DNA of 64,000 bases from Aquimarina sp. TRL1 (GCF_013365535.1 NZ_CP053590.1:2160501-2224500); one strand, 5' to 3'. Positions 1 through 9,241 are shown, numbered from the stretch's first letter. Translations and numbers: made by a program. Notes: a model not told the origin generated them from the letters alone.

Positions 1-548
1 TTAGTTTTGGTCTTGGAGGGGGAGATCGTGCTAATCCGGTATTCAAAGTGCCATCAGAATCGGCAGAAAAACCTAATAACGGGGACCAGATTATTGTACA
101 TGATAGTTGGATTACCGAAGCAGAAGCAGGAGATACGAGAGTAACCGAAAAAACGGCCGTACGACCAGATCCAACAACACAGGATGATCTTAGTGGAACC
201 CATGAAACCAGATTGTATGCATCTAATGTGGCACCAATTGATATCGTAAGAAATGAAGAATTGATATTGGTTTATGCAGAAGCAAATATTTTAGCCAATG
301 ATCTGGGAGAAGCAGAAACAGCTCTTAATGTAATTAGAAATGCGGCTGGACTTCCTGATTATAGTGGAGCACAGACAGCAGATGCCTTAACAACAGAAAT
401 GCTGAATCAGCGTAGGTATTCATTGTGGTGTGAGAATCACAGAATGTATGATCTGAGACGTTATGACTTGTCTGATACGTTACCTATTGATAGAACAGGA
501 GATCAGATATTTAATGTGTTTCCGGTACCATTATCAGAAAACAACTAA
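1..548 (+). CDS. SusD/RagB-family outer-membrane lipoprotein, C-terminal fragment (5' end outside window)
   Basis: The frame is open from base 3, so the gene begins upstream of the window; an internal ATG at 48 is not the true start. The visible ~180 residues match the end of SusD/RagB glycan- or nutrient-binding lipoproteins: a helical stretch with the asparagine/alanine-rich pattern around VYAEANILANDLG, then LNQRRYSLWCENHRMYDLRRYDL, which is the family's conserved helix near the C-terminus, and a final NVFPVPLSE. Known of the family: these proteins sit on the cell surface on top of a SusC TonB-dependent transporter and capture oligosaccharides or other ligands. The susC partner would be expected just upstream, outside the window. 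The ligand cannot be told from this fragment. A terminator follows at 574. Confidence 0.85.
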   Translation, partial: SFGLGGGDRANPVFKVPSESAEKPNNGDQIIVHDSWITEAEAGDTRVTEKTAVRPDPTTQDDLSGTHETRLYASNVAPIDIVRNEELILVYAEANILANDLGEAETALNVIRNAAGLPDYSGAQTADALTTEMLNQRRYSLWCENHRMYDLRRYDLSDTLPIDRTGDQIFNVFPVPLSENN

Positions 549-573
549 GAAATTAATTGGAGTATTGATAAAA

Positions 574-598
574 AAAGCGCCACAAAATGTGGCGCTTT
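574..598 (+). terminator. Rho-independent terminator after the susD-like gene
   Basis: A perfect 11-bp stem (574-584 with 588-598) with a 3-nt AAA loop, preceded by A residues and followed by CCTTTT. It ends the plus-strand susD transcript. It lies 40 nt from the stop of the convergent CBS gene and could also work in that direction. Confidence 0.8.
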
Positions 599-637
599 CC
601 TTTTGTAAATATCTAGGGCTTAGCGATAAGGATATTT

Positions 638-1063
638 CTAAAATTGTTCTAGTAAAAAATTGATTAGATCTGTAGTAGTGACAATCCCTACCAGTTTGCC
701 ATGATCAATTACCGGCAATGCGTGAAACTCTCTCATTGATAAAATCTCGGCAACCTCCTTGATCGTAGTTGTAGAACTAACGCTAACCAGGTTTTTTGCC
801 ATAACCTGCTCAATTGTAAACATTTCATATACTACAGTGTCTACTTCATTGGTTTCTACATTAACGGCATCTGCGAAACTGATACGCAACAAATCTGTAT
901 AACTTAGCATTCCTATAATAGCATCTCCGCTCACCACGGGAATATGACGTATGTTATGTTCCTTAAAGAGCTTCTCAGCCGTTTCTAAACCATGGGTGTG
1001 ATTAAGGGTGATGACATCAGTAGTCATAATCTTGGATATTGGTGTTCTTTTTTTCATGCTCAT
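638..1063 (-). CDS. Two-CBS-domain protein
   Basis: A 141-aa cytosolic protein made of two CBS motifs, roughly residues 9-70 and 82-141, with no catalytic domain attached. The first has the typical MTTDVITLNHTHGLETA and IRHIPVVSGDAIIGMLSYTDLL pattern; the second repeats it with MAKNLVSVSSTTTIKEVAEIL and FHALPVIDHGKLVGIVTTTDLI. Paired CBS domains usually fold as a Bateman module that binds adenosyl nucleotides (AMP, ATP, SAM) and regulates partner proteins. No partner gene is adjacent, so the process it controls is unknown. It is transcribed alone, converging on the susD-like gene. Confidence 0.9.
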   Translation of the reverse strand: MSMKKRTPISKIMTTDVITLNHTHGLETAEKLFKEHNIRHIPVVSGDAIIGMLSYTDLLRISFADAVNVETNEVDTVVYEMFTIEQVMAKNLVSVSSTTTIKEVAEILSMREFHALPVIDHGKLVGIVTTTDLINFLLEQF

Positions 1064-1118
1064 TACTTTTAATTTCTATTCTAAAAGTACTATCAGATTC
1101 TTAGATTAAGTATGATAA

Positions 1119-1307
1119 ATGTCAGCTTTGATGGGTTCTATAAAATTTTTTTTGATCAGCGGAGGGAATGAAGATCAAATTACCGATGAAGAACTACTAC
1201 AACAGTTTAAAGAAGTACAGCTGCTAGATAAAGAAGACAAGCATCTGATTAAAACTTTTATTGATGCCTTTCTGACAAAACGTAAAGTGCAAAAACTGGC
1301 GCAATAA
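1119..1307 (+). pseudogene. Remnant of an XRE-family regulator (C-terminal part)
   Basis: A 62-codon open frame. From about base 1146 the product (FFLISGGNEDQITDEELLQQF, then VQLLDKEDKHLIKTFIDAF and KRKVQKLA) resembles the region after the helix-turn-helix in Bacteroidota XRE-type regulators, which typically read DxLIxG then acidic helices ending in FITKRKLQ-like tails. The DNA-binding half is absent and the first codons do not look like a natural N-terminus, so I read this as a decayed gene, not an intact small protein. Its neighbour at 1396 is a second, different XRE remnant. Confidence 0.5.
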
Positions 1308-1311
1308 AAAA

Positions 1312-1340
1312 ACCAGCTATATCTCTATAACTGGTCTTTA
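1312..1340 (+). terminator. Terminator hairpin after the first XRE remnant
   Basis: A 9-bp stem with one mismatch (1312-1320 with 1327-1335), a 6-nt loop and a short CTTT tail, starting 5 nt after the stop codon. It suggests that the preceding remnant came from a once complete transcription unit. Confidence 0.6.
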
Positions 1341-1373
1341 TATTTATTTTATCTGCTTATTCATATGAAAGTC

Positions 1374-1388
1374 CGAGTCGCAGACTCG
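1374..1388. repeat. Short perfect palindrome, REP-like
   Basis: CGAGTC-GCA-GACTCG, a 6-bp perfect inverted repeat with a 3-nt loop. It lies between the two broken XRE fragments and only 8 nt before the second one loses its reading match. GC-rich palindromes in AT-rich intergenic DNA are often REP-like elements; only one copy is seen in this window, so its repeated nature is unproven. Confidence 0.35.
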
Positions 1389-1395
1389 AACTAGC

Positions 1396-1584
1396 GCATA
1401 CTATAACCCAGCGGGGGTATCATTGGATTATCTCGTGGGTAATGCTTCTACTGTGGTTAAAGATAAAAAGATTCTAGAACGTATCGAAGCTATTGCCGAT
1501 ATGCCTACAGATAACCAAAACCAGATTTTTAATGTGATTGATGCACTAATACGGGATTATAACGCTAAAAAAGCATATTCATAA
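1396..1584 (+). pseudogene. Second XRE-family regulator remnant (C-terminal part, no start codon)
   Basis: Read from 1396, the frame gives AYYNPAGVSLDYLVGNAST, then KKILERIEAIADMP and IFNVIDALIRDYNAKKAYS, ending with TAA at 1584. GVSLDYLVGN is the typical end of the helix-turn-helix domain of XRE regulators, and the tail is their usual C-terminal helical segment. No start codon or DNA-binding helices precede it, so the gene is truncated at its 5' end. The break lies a few bases after the palindrome at 1374. It is too degraded to be functional. Confidence 0.65.
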
Positions 1585-1596
1585 AACAAAGAAAAA

Positions 1597-1616
1597 CCAT
1601 CCCGAAGGATGGCTTT
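1597..1616. terminator. Hairpin between the XRE remnant and the convergent lipoprotein gene
   Basis: CCATCC (1597-1602), CGAA loop, GGATGG (1607-1612), with A residues on one side and CTTTATAA on the other. The A/T flanks allow termination from both directions, between a plus-strand remnant and a minus-strand gene ending at 1643. Confidence 0.6.
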
Positions 1617-1642
1617 ATAACATCTTGTATTGTAATTACAAA

Positions 1643-2206
1643 TTATTGATCATTAATTTTAATGGTTTTAAATGCATCCTTGAGCAATTTTTCTTCTTTT
1701 TCATCTAGATTTTTTGCGTAAATCTTTAAATCTTTACCTAAACTATTTATACTATCGAAACTGATACCTGTTATCCCAGATTTTTCATTTTTGGGAAAAC
1801 GCAATTTAGCTCGTAAATTACTTATCGTATCGTAGTAATAAAATTCATTCAAAAAAGTACCTTGTGATTGATCTATATGAGGTTTCTTTGAAAAGACTAA
1901 ATTTTTAGTATCTAACCCCAAAGAGTCATATTTTTTTATTTGATCCATAGAAAATACCTGAACAGTATCATCAAACAAGTCTTTATAATTCCCATATTCT
2001 ATATGTATAGTATCATTTTTTTCTGTAATCAGAAAATTTGCCTTAAAATCAATTGCATCATACTCCTTCTTAATCCAAGATTTTGGTATATCAATAGAAA
2101 ATATATTATCAAACTCTATTGTTTTTAAATTACTTTTATCTGATTTACAACTAAAAAACAGTGATACTGTAATCGTGGTTATAATTATATAATATTTAGT
2201 ACTCAT
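1643..2206 (-). CDS. Lipoprotein, candidate immunity protein of the Rhs metalloprotease toxin
   Basis: A 187-aa protein with a lipoprotein signal: a hydrophobic stretch ending in SLFFSC, with Cys20 as the likely lipidated residue. The mature part is soluble and mixed alpha/beta, with no family I recognise. Its start lies 3 nt after the stop of the 1192-aa Rhs gene, so the two are surely co-transcribed. Known of Rhs polymorphic toxins: the gene just after the toxin usually encodes its immunity protein. Inference: this lipoprotein protects the envelope against the protease-like tip of the Rhs protein. The alternative is an unrelated periplasmic lipoprotein. Confidence 0.6.
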   Translation of the reverse strand: MSTKYYIIITTITVSLFFSCKSDKSNLKTIEFDNIFSIDIPKSWIKKEYDAIDFKANFLITEKNDTIHIEYGNYKDLFDDTVQVFSMDQIKKYDSLGLDTKNLVFSKKPHIDQSQGTFLNEFYYYDTISNLRAKLRFPKNEKSGITGISFDSINSLGKDLKIYAKNLDEKEEKLLKDAFKTIKINDQ

Positions 2207-2209
2207 TGA

Positions 2210-5200
2210 TTAATAGTCTATTTCGTTGTTTCTTATAAATTTTCTTACTTGACTTTGAATGGATTCATTATAGAGTACACTACTTTCAGAGTCTTTATAG
2301 GTTCCTTCTCCAGCTCTAGGAGTTACTTGACCGTCTACAACTTGTCCTCTTTGCTTGGAATTTGTTTTTCCATTAGTCTTACCCCAATTCATAATTCCTC
2401 CGCTATTGTCTTCCAATCCTAAATTATGGCCTAGTTCGTGTCCAACAATTTCATCAAAATTATTACTCTCTATCGTACTTGATTCAATTGCACTAATTCG
2501 ACCTCCATCTTGTGCTATACCTGCAGGATCAATTTTATCTTCTCTATCTCCTTGCGGAATGTCGTTTGCTATTATTAATACATGATCATTTTCTCCAATG
2601 TCATCAATAGAGTTCACTACATTATATTCTATTGTAAAATCTTTTATTACATCTTGATTTGTAACACCTAAAGCACTATTATGTTTTTGTGCTAAACCTT
2701 TAAAACTATCTAAAGAAACTGATCCAGAAGATTCAGAAAACATAGTTTTTGATAAATCAACTCCTGAATTATTGAGCACTGTTAATGTTACAGTTATATT
2801 GACATCTCTAACGACAAAGTTTTTATCTCCTCTGACATTAGATATATTTGTAATTACATCATCTGGTCCATGTGGCATCATCCCATCAGGATCAATAAAG
2901 TATATAGGATTATCAAAAGCAAAGTTATAGGGTGAGTGCCTACGCATAGCTTCTGCAAGAGGATCTATATTCATCCAACGTCCTATACTAGCATCATAAT
3001 TTCTTGCTCCGAAGTCTAACCATTCTAAGCCAAGTTCGTCATTTTCTTCTTTACCGTTATAACCATACGGATGCTCTCTACCAACAATGGTATTATTGTA
3101 CCCTTTGTGTTCGAGCCCAAAGGGATAATAATGTTTTTCCTGTTTAATTTCAGAAGTTGAGATACTCCCATTGTTATTGGTATCTGCATAGGATAATCTG
3201 ATATTTCCTAAATGATCTTTGTACTGGTATACATAAGTATATCCATTTGTATCAGGTTCTACATAGCCCTCAGGATGGTTAAAGAATTCCAGGTTACCAT
3301 TTTTATAAACATAATTCCCTGCATAATCTGTCGTTGTTAAAGAACTTCCCTCTGTTACCGTCTTTCTTAGTTTGGTACCAGTGGCATCGTAAATATAATT
3401 AATATTTCCTCTTCCTGCCAGCATTATCTGTTTAGGTAAGTTTAAGTAATTATATTGAATCTCTGTAATTCCTTTATTGCCATCTCTGGTCATATTCCCA
3501 TTGGCGTCATAGGTATAGTCATCCTCTGTATTGGTCCCATCTGTAAACCCAAAAGTTTTATTTCCGCTATCCGTTACCTTTAGTAATTTGTTTCCTTCAT
3601 TATAGGAATACACTAATTTATCCATTGCTCCAAAGGCAGTGGCAGTAGCATTGGTATGCCCGTTTCTGGTAAGGGTCTGGATATTCCCATTTTTATCATA
3701 GGTGACCCCTAAGAGGTTATAACTTCCTATATTGGCATATCCGGCAGTGATCCGGTTTAAACCATCATACTGATAGGAATAAGAGCGTTTGGTGTTGTCA
3801 CTGGCAGTTTTCCAGAGCGTCTCGCTGATATTTCCATTGTATAACTCATCAGCTTTGGAAGCATTTTCGGTCACCCTGTTATAATTAATACCAAAGGCAA
3901 ACAGATCTGATCCCAGATTGTTGACATCATTGATCCCGGTAAGCCACCCCCGTACATTATAGCTGTAATCTACCGTTTGTAATTCGTTCCCTACCTTTTT
4001 AGCGATGAGTTGCCCTAACTCATCATAGGTATTACTGGCAATGGTTTCTGTATATGTTCCAATGCTTTGTTGTTGGGTAAGCAAACGTCCCATATGATCA
4101 TAGGTAAAGACATCCGTTGTTACAATGGGTGTATTATTCCCTTTGGTATGTGTAGTTTTCAGACGCAGTACCTTGCCTGTAAAATCCAATTCATACTCCA
4201 TAATATCAGTGGTATTCAGATATGGGTTTACCGTTTTGACATAGATAGGTCTGGCTTTATCATCATAGTACGTAATGGTGGTAATCCAGGCGTCTGTATC
4301 CAGTACTTTTACCTTACTGGCTGTGGCTAAGGATTTTGTTTTTGTCGTACTCTCTACTCCATAAGCCGTTACTAAGTGGGTATTAGTGAATCCCTGATAG
4401 GTATCGTAATACTGAATGGTCAACAGTTCCAGTCCAGTAGTAGGAAAATTGTCATTGGAATAATAGTTTTCCTGATTGATACTGACATGGGATGTTTTTC
4501 GCTCGTAGTTTTGCGTTGCTGTTTTATCTTTAAAGAGCGTACGTAACTGTGTTACTGTCTGATCCTGTGGGGCAGTATAGCTACCGGTATACGCTACTCG
4601 CCCCAGTGCATCGTATTTGGTAAACAACCATCTATTCGCCGCTCTGAGCAAACTGTCCTGTGTCAGTACCGGTCGGTCCAAATTGTCATAGACAATATAC
4701 TCCCATCCTTTTCCGGGAATTTTCTTTGTAATCAGCCGGTTGCGATAATCGTAGGTATATTGATAACATAGTTCTGCAAGCTCTGTAGCAGACACCCCGT
4801 CACTAACAACTACCTTGGGAGGTAGTACAAAACTTAAATTACCAAATCTATCATATACATAATAAGTATCATGCGCTTCTGATGCAGTATAGGTTCTTTT
4901 TAGAACCATCTGTCCCTGCTTGTTTTTATATTCTCTGGAGGTATGGTTATCTCCATCAGCTCTCGTCCAGTTTTCATCTTTGATAATGGTAACCAGCAAT
5001 TGATTGGGAGCATAGTTTCCATTTTTACGAAGTACTGGTTTTTCAGTATCACCCGCTGTAAATGTAACTTCAAACAGCGGAATATCTGCCTGATTTGTTG
5101 TCCAGTCAGTTTTGATGGTATGATCAGCTGCCATGGCACTGATTTCACTGTTAGCTTTCCAGGCTGTTCCCGGAGCCGCCTGTTTGATCACCCGGTTTAA

Positions 5201-5788
5201 AGGAGAGGGTTCAAAAACACTTTCTGAATAGGCATTGACACTAGTATCTGTAAAATCCTGCGGGTAGTTACTTTTATAATATGCATCAATATCTGTAGCC
5301 ACATTCACCGTTTTATAGGCTCCGGTAGCAGTAGAGGATACAAAGGGTAAATACTGTTTGCTCTGTCTTCCATAGCCGTCATAGGTAATATGTGTTACAA
5401 TATCCTTATGACTGGGAGATTGCCCGATCCCGATTTGCTGAATCGGACGCCCTAAACCATCAAAATACTGTACCTGTTCTTGTATGTTCTTTATATCCAG
5501 AACATCTGGTAAAGTAGTATATGGTTTCTGTGGTGTTCGCACCCAAACATAATTCTGATCACTAAGTGGATAAAAGGTAGGAAGAATAATTTTAGCAGAA
5601 AATGATGTTCCTGCTTGTATCCAAGTAGTTGGTTTCAGAACAATAGCTTGAGAAGCTTGAAGGTTTCTTTCTGCCTCTGGAGTACTACTGTTAATCGTTT
5701 TATTGTGTATCGTTACTGTTGGTGGTATTTCCTGAGCTGTTATATGGATTGCTATTAGCAGTAGCCATAATAGGATATTATTTTTCAT
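2210..5788 (-). CDS. Secreted Rhs-repeat protein with C-terminal metzincin-like protease domain
   Basis: A 1192-aa protein with a signal peptide (hydrophobic residues 5-18, ending around HITAQE). The N-terminal part is of the type found in Bacteroidota Rhs proteins (DUF6443-like, IQEQVQYFDGLGRPIQQI), followed by many YD repeats such as YDYRNRLITK, YDNLDRPVL, YDALGRVAY, YDHMGRLLT and YDGLNRITAGY. The Rhs core ends at DPDG, residues 966-969. The ~223-residue variable tail contains HELGHNLGLED (His1117, His1121, Asp1127) and a following GGIMN, which fit the HExxHxxGxxD zinc site and Met-turn of metzincins such as snapalysin. In Rhs toxins the tail after the core is the effector. The gene follows another YD-repeat gene by 18 nt and precedes a lipoprotein by 3 nt. 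The protease reading comes from motifs only. Confidence 0.88.
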   Translation of the reverse strand: MKNNILLWLLLIAIHITAQEIPPTVTIHNKTINSSTPEAERNLQASQAIVLKPTTWIQAGTSFSAKIILPTFYPLSDQNYVWVRTPQKPYTTLPDVLDIKNIQEQVQYFDGLGRPIQQIGIGQSPSHKDIVTHITYDGYGRQSKQYLPFVSSTATGAYKTVNVATDIDAYYKSNYPQDFTDTSVNAYSESVFEPSPLNRVIKQAAPGTAWKANSEISAMAADHTIKTDWTTNQADIPLFEVTFTAGDTEKPVLRKNGNYAPNQLLVTIIKDENWTRADGDNHTSREYKNKQGQMVLKRTYTASEAHDTYYVYDRFGNLSFVLPPKVVVSDGVSATELAELCYQYTYDYRNRLITKKIPGKGWEYIVYDNLDRPVLTQDSLLRAANRWLFTKYDALGRVAYTGSYTAPQDQTVTQLRTLFKDKTATQNYERKTSHVSINQENYYSNDNFPTTGLELLTIQYYDTYQGFTNTHLVTAYGVESTTKTKSLATASKVKVLDTDAWITTITYYDDKARPIYVKTVNPYLNTTDIMEYELDFTGKVLRLKTTHTKGNNTPIVTTDVFTYDHMGRLLTQQQSIGTYTETIASNTYDELGQLIAKKVGNELQTVDYSYNVRGWLTGINDVNNLGSDLFAFGINYNRVTENASKADELYNGNISETLWKTASDNTKRSYSYQYDGLNRITAGYANIGSYNLLGVTYDKNGNIQTLTRNGHTNATATAFGAMDKLVYSYNEGNKLLKVTDSGNKTFGFTDGTNTEDDYTYDANGNMTRDGNKGITEIQYNYLNLPKQIMLAGRGNINYIYDATGTKLRKTVTEGSSLTTTDYAGNYVYKNGNLEFFNHPEGYVEPDTNGYTYVYQYKDHLGNIRLSYADTNNNGSISTSEIKQEKHYYPFGLEHKGYNNTIVGREHPYGYNGKEENDELGLEWLDFGARNYDASIGRWMNIDPLAEAMRRHSPYNFAFDNPIYFIDPDGMMPHGPDDVITNISNVRGDKNFVVRDVNITVTLTVLNNSGVDLSKTMFSESSGSVSLDSFKGLAQKHNSALGVTNQDVIKDFTIEYNVVNSIDDIGENDHVLIIANDIPQGDREDKIDPAGIAQDGGRISAIESSTIESNNFDEIVGHELGHNLGLEDNSGGIMNWGKTNGKTNSKQRGQVVDGQVTPRAGEGTYKDSESSVLYNESIQSQVRKFIRNNEIDY

Positions 5789-5806
5789 AGAGTATTAATC
5801 CTTTTT

Positions 5807-8800
5807 TTACTGTTGTCCCTTATAATGATATTGATTCTCTGATAGAATATTCCCTTCTTGATCCTTAGTCTGTTTTAACCTGTTAAAAACATCATACTCA
5901 TAATAGATTGTGTATCCTCGAGGATCTGTCATGCTCGTTACCCCTATAAGCGGATCATAAGTATAGGAAGTAACCTGCGCATTAGGTAATACGGTTCTTA
6001 AGGTCTGTAAAGATAGTCTAAGTGCTCCTTCTTTTCCGATAGTTCCAATGGTGCGATCAGAATCTTCATTCGATGCGGTCTTAATAGCTGTAACATAATT
6101 CTGTATGTCATTATAGGTGGTGTTCTCTATTTTAGCAACTGGGTATTGATTATTATATCCCCAGATATAAACAATATGAGTCCCGTCTTTTTTTGAAATC
6201 TCAATCGGGTTTCCATGAGTATCATATTGATGATATATGATACGATCTGATAGAGGATTCGTTGTAGTGATGATTCCTTTGGAGGCTTGTACACTTTTTA
6301 GGAAATAAGTATTGGGATTGCTACCTTGCTTATATAAATTTCTCTGCGTGTGTAGTAAGGTATTACCAATATAAGTTTCCGTTTGAATTGGGGTTCCAAT
6401 ACAATGTAATTGTTCCAGTTTCTGATAGATGTTTTTATCAGTGGTACTCAGGTCAGAGAGTTCATTACGGACATTAGGGTAATACGTTTTTGTGGTAGCT
6501 GTTTGATTAAGGCTATTCTTTACAATATAATCAGTAAGAAAGTAATTCGGATGATTATATCTAAATGTTTTTTCTGTAACGACAGGATTTACTCCATTTG
6601 TATCATAAATTGTCTCTTTACTTGAGGTTAGTAGTTTTTTGCCTATGGAATGAAAACCTGCTGCATAATAATACATAAAACTATTCGATGCAGTTATACT
6701 CTCTCCACTGGAACACGCTGCAGCTGAAAAAGGAGGAGAGACCGCATTGGCTACTCTTAAATAATTTATTTTGTTGTCATATGGAATTTCATAAGTGTTT
6801 TCAATTGAATGGACAATTTTAGAGCCTTGATATGTGTACTTGCTTTTTAGCTGCCCACCAGCCCATGATTTAAGATAGAAATAATCTTTGTTATTTTGAT
6901 CGAATTTAGAAAACCAAGAAAGAATTATTGGATTAACAGAGCTAGGGTCATCCATTTTCATAAAAGGTTTTAGAGTTTCATATTTTACAATAGGAGTCGA
7001 ATCGTATATGTATTCTATCTTACCATTTTTCTGACCGTTGTTGTTTGTTTGAAATTCAGTAACTTTAGTATATTCTACAGGATTACTGTTCGCATTAGAT
7101 ATCTCATATAAAGGAGAAGAGGAAACGCTTAGTACTTGACTCGTCTTTATATTCTGAAATAAGTTACCTTCGCTTCCTTGATAGCTAACATTTAAGTTTA
7201 AATTATACTTCTTGAAGTATTTATTCTCTAATGGAACTTTTAGTCTCCCTGGTGTATATAAATAATGTTTACTAGTCATAGGAGTATTATTAGATTCCGA
7301 AGAAAAGTTCTTTATAGACTTGATTCGTAATCCTCCCACATCTTCTAGCCATTTTGTGTGGTCAATAGATGTCTCATCCCATGATATTCGTATATATGAT
7401 GTGGGGCATTCAGAGGCTCCAACACTTCCTTCTCCATATTCTCTAAGGTAAATTTCATATGTTCCTTTTTTTAAGTATATTCTTTCTGCCTTTTCTAGCC
7501 CCTTTGGTCCCTCACTCTGAGGGGGTCTTTTATAAGTTTTGAGAATAGTTCCTAATGAGTTTTTAATTGTAATAATTGCTGCTCCATCGGCTCTTATAGG
7601 AGGAGACATTGAAACACGAATGGAAACAAATCCATCTTCAGGAATAGAAAGAAAATTTGTTGATTCATGTTCTGTACAGTAGGAAGCCCCTTTCCCTGTA
7701 ACACTATAAGATTTATCCTTAGTTGTAACTATTTTTTTTGATTCATGTTCTATTTTATTGGCTTCATAATCAAATAGAGTATACCCTCCTGTTGGGTAAG
7801 TTATTTTTTCTAATATAGCGGCTTTCATTGCTTCTTCATTAGAAGATCTGTTTGCTTTACCAACTTCATAAAAGTTTGTTTCATCTGTAATTCCAGTATA
7901 AATATCAACTACTTGCTTTTCTACATAACTATTTTCTGGATTTTTATTAGCATACCCCCATTTATCTTGTTTATAAGAAGTCCTGGGGGGCATTTTAGTT
8001 GAATTATAGTCAAAGAAATAGTTTTTAGATATAGAACTATCATTACTATTAGTTAAGCTTAATCCTGTAAGTTTTAAAGATTTCCAAGCCCCAATAGGTT
8101 CGTAGGAATGAGGACTTGTTGGGTATCTACCTTCTCCTCTTTCAAAATATTGATATTTAAATTTAGAGAAGAGTATTTCTTTGTTATTGCTATTTAGAAC
8201 CTTTATATTATTGAGTTTTAATGACTGTATATCTTCTCTGTCAAGGGTGGTATTAAAAATTACTTTTCCATTTGTAAAAGATATTTCCGAAATTATCTTC
8301 TCTTCTATTTTATTCCTGTCGCTATAATTAATAACTTCATAGGGAGAACCAGTATATTGACCAGGGATCCAAGAATAGTTCATGGTTTGCCATCCGCACA
8401 CTGCAGCTTTCATTGCTGCATTTCCTTCTAAGGTTCTTACCTGAACAGTGGAGCCAGAGACTTCATAACCTTTGTCTAATAGGTTTTCTTTGTACTTGAA
8501 ATTAATAGTGTCTTTTTTATTTTTAGAAACAATTTCAGTTAAAAACCAAGAAGTAATAGCATTTTTAACTGGACCACAGTCATTACATTCTCTAGGAATG
8601 ATGGTTGTTCTTTCATATGCACTATTATTATTAAGATCAACACCAAACCTGTACACAGTACCATCTTCGGTAGTAATGATAAAATAAGGCTCAAAATTAT
8701 AAAACCTTCTTTCTATTTTAATAGGATTTAATGATTGATCATGTATCTGACCGTTAAGGATCGTGAAATTACCAATAATTCCATTAAAGTTATAAGTGTA

Positions 8801-9241
8801 AATATCTGGAGAACTATCTTCTCTTTTATAGAATATATCTCCTAATGTGTTAAAATTAGTTTTGTTGAATTCTAAGTTTAAGTATTCTCCATCTGGGATA
8901 GTTTTTACTGCTTTTTCATCAGGGATTCCTTTTACATGTCTAACAATAGCTCCACCAGCATTAAGAGACCAGCCAAGACCTACCATAGAAGCTAAATCGT
9001 TAACACGTATTCCAGATGCATGATAACTGATATTAATGGGTAGTGACAAATCTCCTTGTTTAATTGTATATATAGGAATTGATATATTAGGAATACCCGT
9101 ATTTAAATTTACAGGAAATACGCCGTATTTTCCTAAGTTAGAAGCGTTTGGAGAGTTGTTGATGTATGACGGAAATTCTTGTCCAAAAAATTGGACAGTT
9201 GTAATACAGAAAAAGATTATTAATATATGAAACTGTTTCAT
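5807..9241 (-). CDS. Large secreted YD/RHS-repeat protein, partner of the downstream Rhs protein
   Basis: A 1144-aa protein with a signal peptide (about 20 residues, up to FFGQEFP). The N-terminal region has a conserved start pattern seen in Bacteroidota Rhs partners (NLGKYGVFPVNLNTGIPNIS, then NISYHASGIRVNDLASMVGLGWSLNAGG). The C-terminal ~150 residues show clear YD repeats (YTYDPLIGVTSMTDPRGYTIYYEYD, VFNRLKQTKDQEGNILSENQ). It stops shortly after the last repeat, with no core boundary motif or toxin tail of its own. It is the first gene of the unit, 18 nt before the toxin-bearing Rhs gene. Inference: the two proteins may build one shell together, or this one may serve as an adhesin or carrier. 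It is commonly annotated only as RHS repeat protein. Confidence 0.82.
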   Translation of the reverse strand: MKQFHILIIFFCITTVQFFGQEFPSYINNSPNASNLGKYGVFPVNLNTGIPNISIPIYTIKQGDLSLPINISYHASGIRVNDLASMVGLGWSLNAGGAIVRHVKGIPDEKAVKTIPDGEYLNLEFNKTNFNTLGDIFYKREDSSPDIYTYNFNGIIGNFTILNGQIHDQSLNPIKIERRFYNFEPYFIITTEDGTVYRFGVDLNNNSAYERTTIIPRECNDCGPVKNAITSWFLTEIVSKNKKDTINFKYKENLLDKGYEVSGSTVQVRTLEGNAAMKAAVCGWQTMNYSWIPGQYTGSPYEVINYSDRNKIEEKIISEISFTNGKVIFNTTLDREDIQSLKLNNIKVLNSNNKEILFSKFKYQYFERGEGRYPTSPHSYEPIGAWKSLKLTGLSLTNSNDSSISKNYFFDYNSTKMPPRTSYKQDKWGYANKNPENSYVEKQVVDIYTGITDETNFYEVGKANRSSNEEAMKAAILEKITYPTGGYTLFDYEANKIEHESKKIVTTKDKSYSVTGKGASYCTEHESTNFLSIPEDGFVSIRVSMSPPIRADGAAIITIKNSLGTILKTYKRPPQSEGPKGLEKAERIYLKKGTYEIYLREYGEGSVGASECPTSYIRISWDETSIDHTKWLEDVGGLRIKSIKNFSSESNNTPMTSKHYLYTPGRLKVPLENKYFKKYNLNLNVSYQGSEGNLFQNIKTSQVLSVSSSPLYEISNANSNPVEYTKVTEFQTNNNGQKNGKIEYIYDSTPIVKYETLKPFMKMDDPSSVNPIILSWFSKFDQNNKDYFYLKSWAGGQLKSKYTYQGSKIVHSIENTYEIPYDNKINYLRVANAVSPPFSAAACSSGESITASNSFMYYYAAGFHSIGKKLLTSSKETIYDTNGVNPVVTEKTFRYNHPNYFLTDYIVKNSLNQTATTKTYYPNVRNELSDLSTTDKNIYQKLEQLHCIGTPIQTETYIGNTLLHTQRNLYKQGSNPNTYFLKSVQASKGIITTTNPLSDRIIYHQYDTHGNPIEISKKDGTHIVYIWGYNNQYPVAKIENTTYNDIQNYVTAIKTASNEDSDRTIGTIGKEGALRLSLQTLRTVLPNAQVTSYTYDPLIGVTSMTDPRGYTIYYEYDVFNRLKQTKDQEGNILSENQYHYKGQQ

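Noticed and set aside
463..663. 66-aa frame running through the susD end and the terminator
   Set aside because: It reads across a perfect terminator hairpin and into the convergent CBS gene; the composition is not protein-like.
1370..1400. tRNA-like segment
   Set aside because: The palindrome gives only one arm; no cloverleaf or conserved TTCRA context at the right spacing was found.
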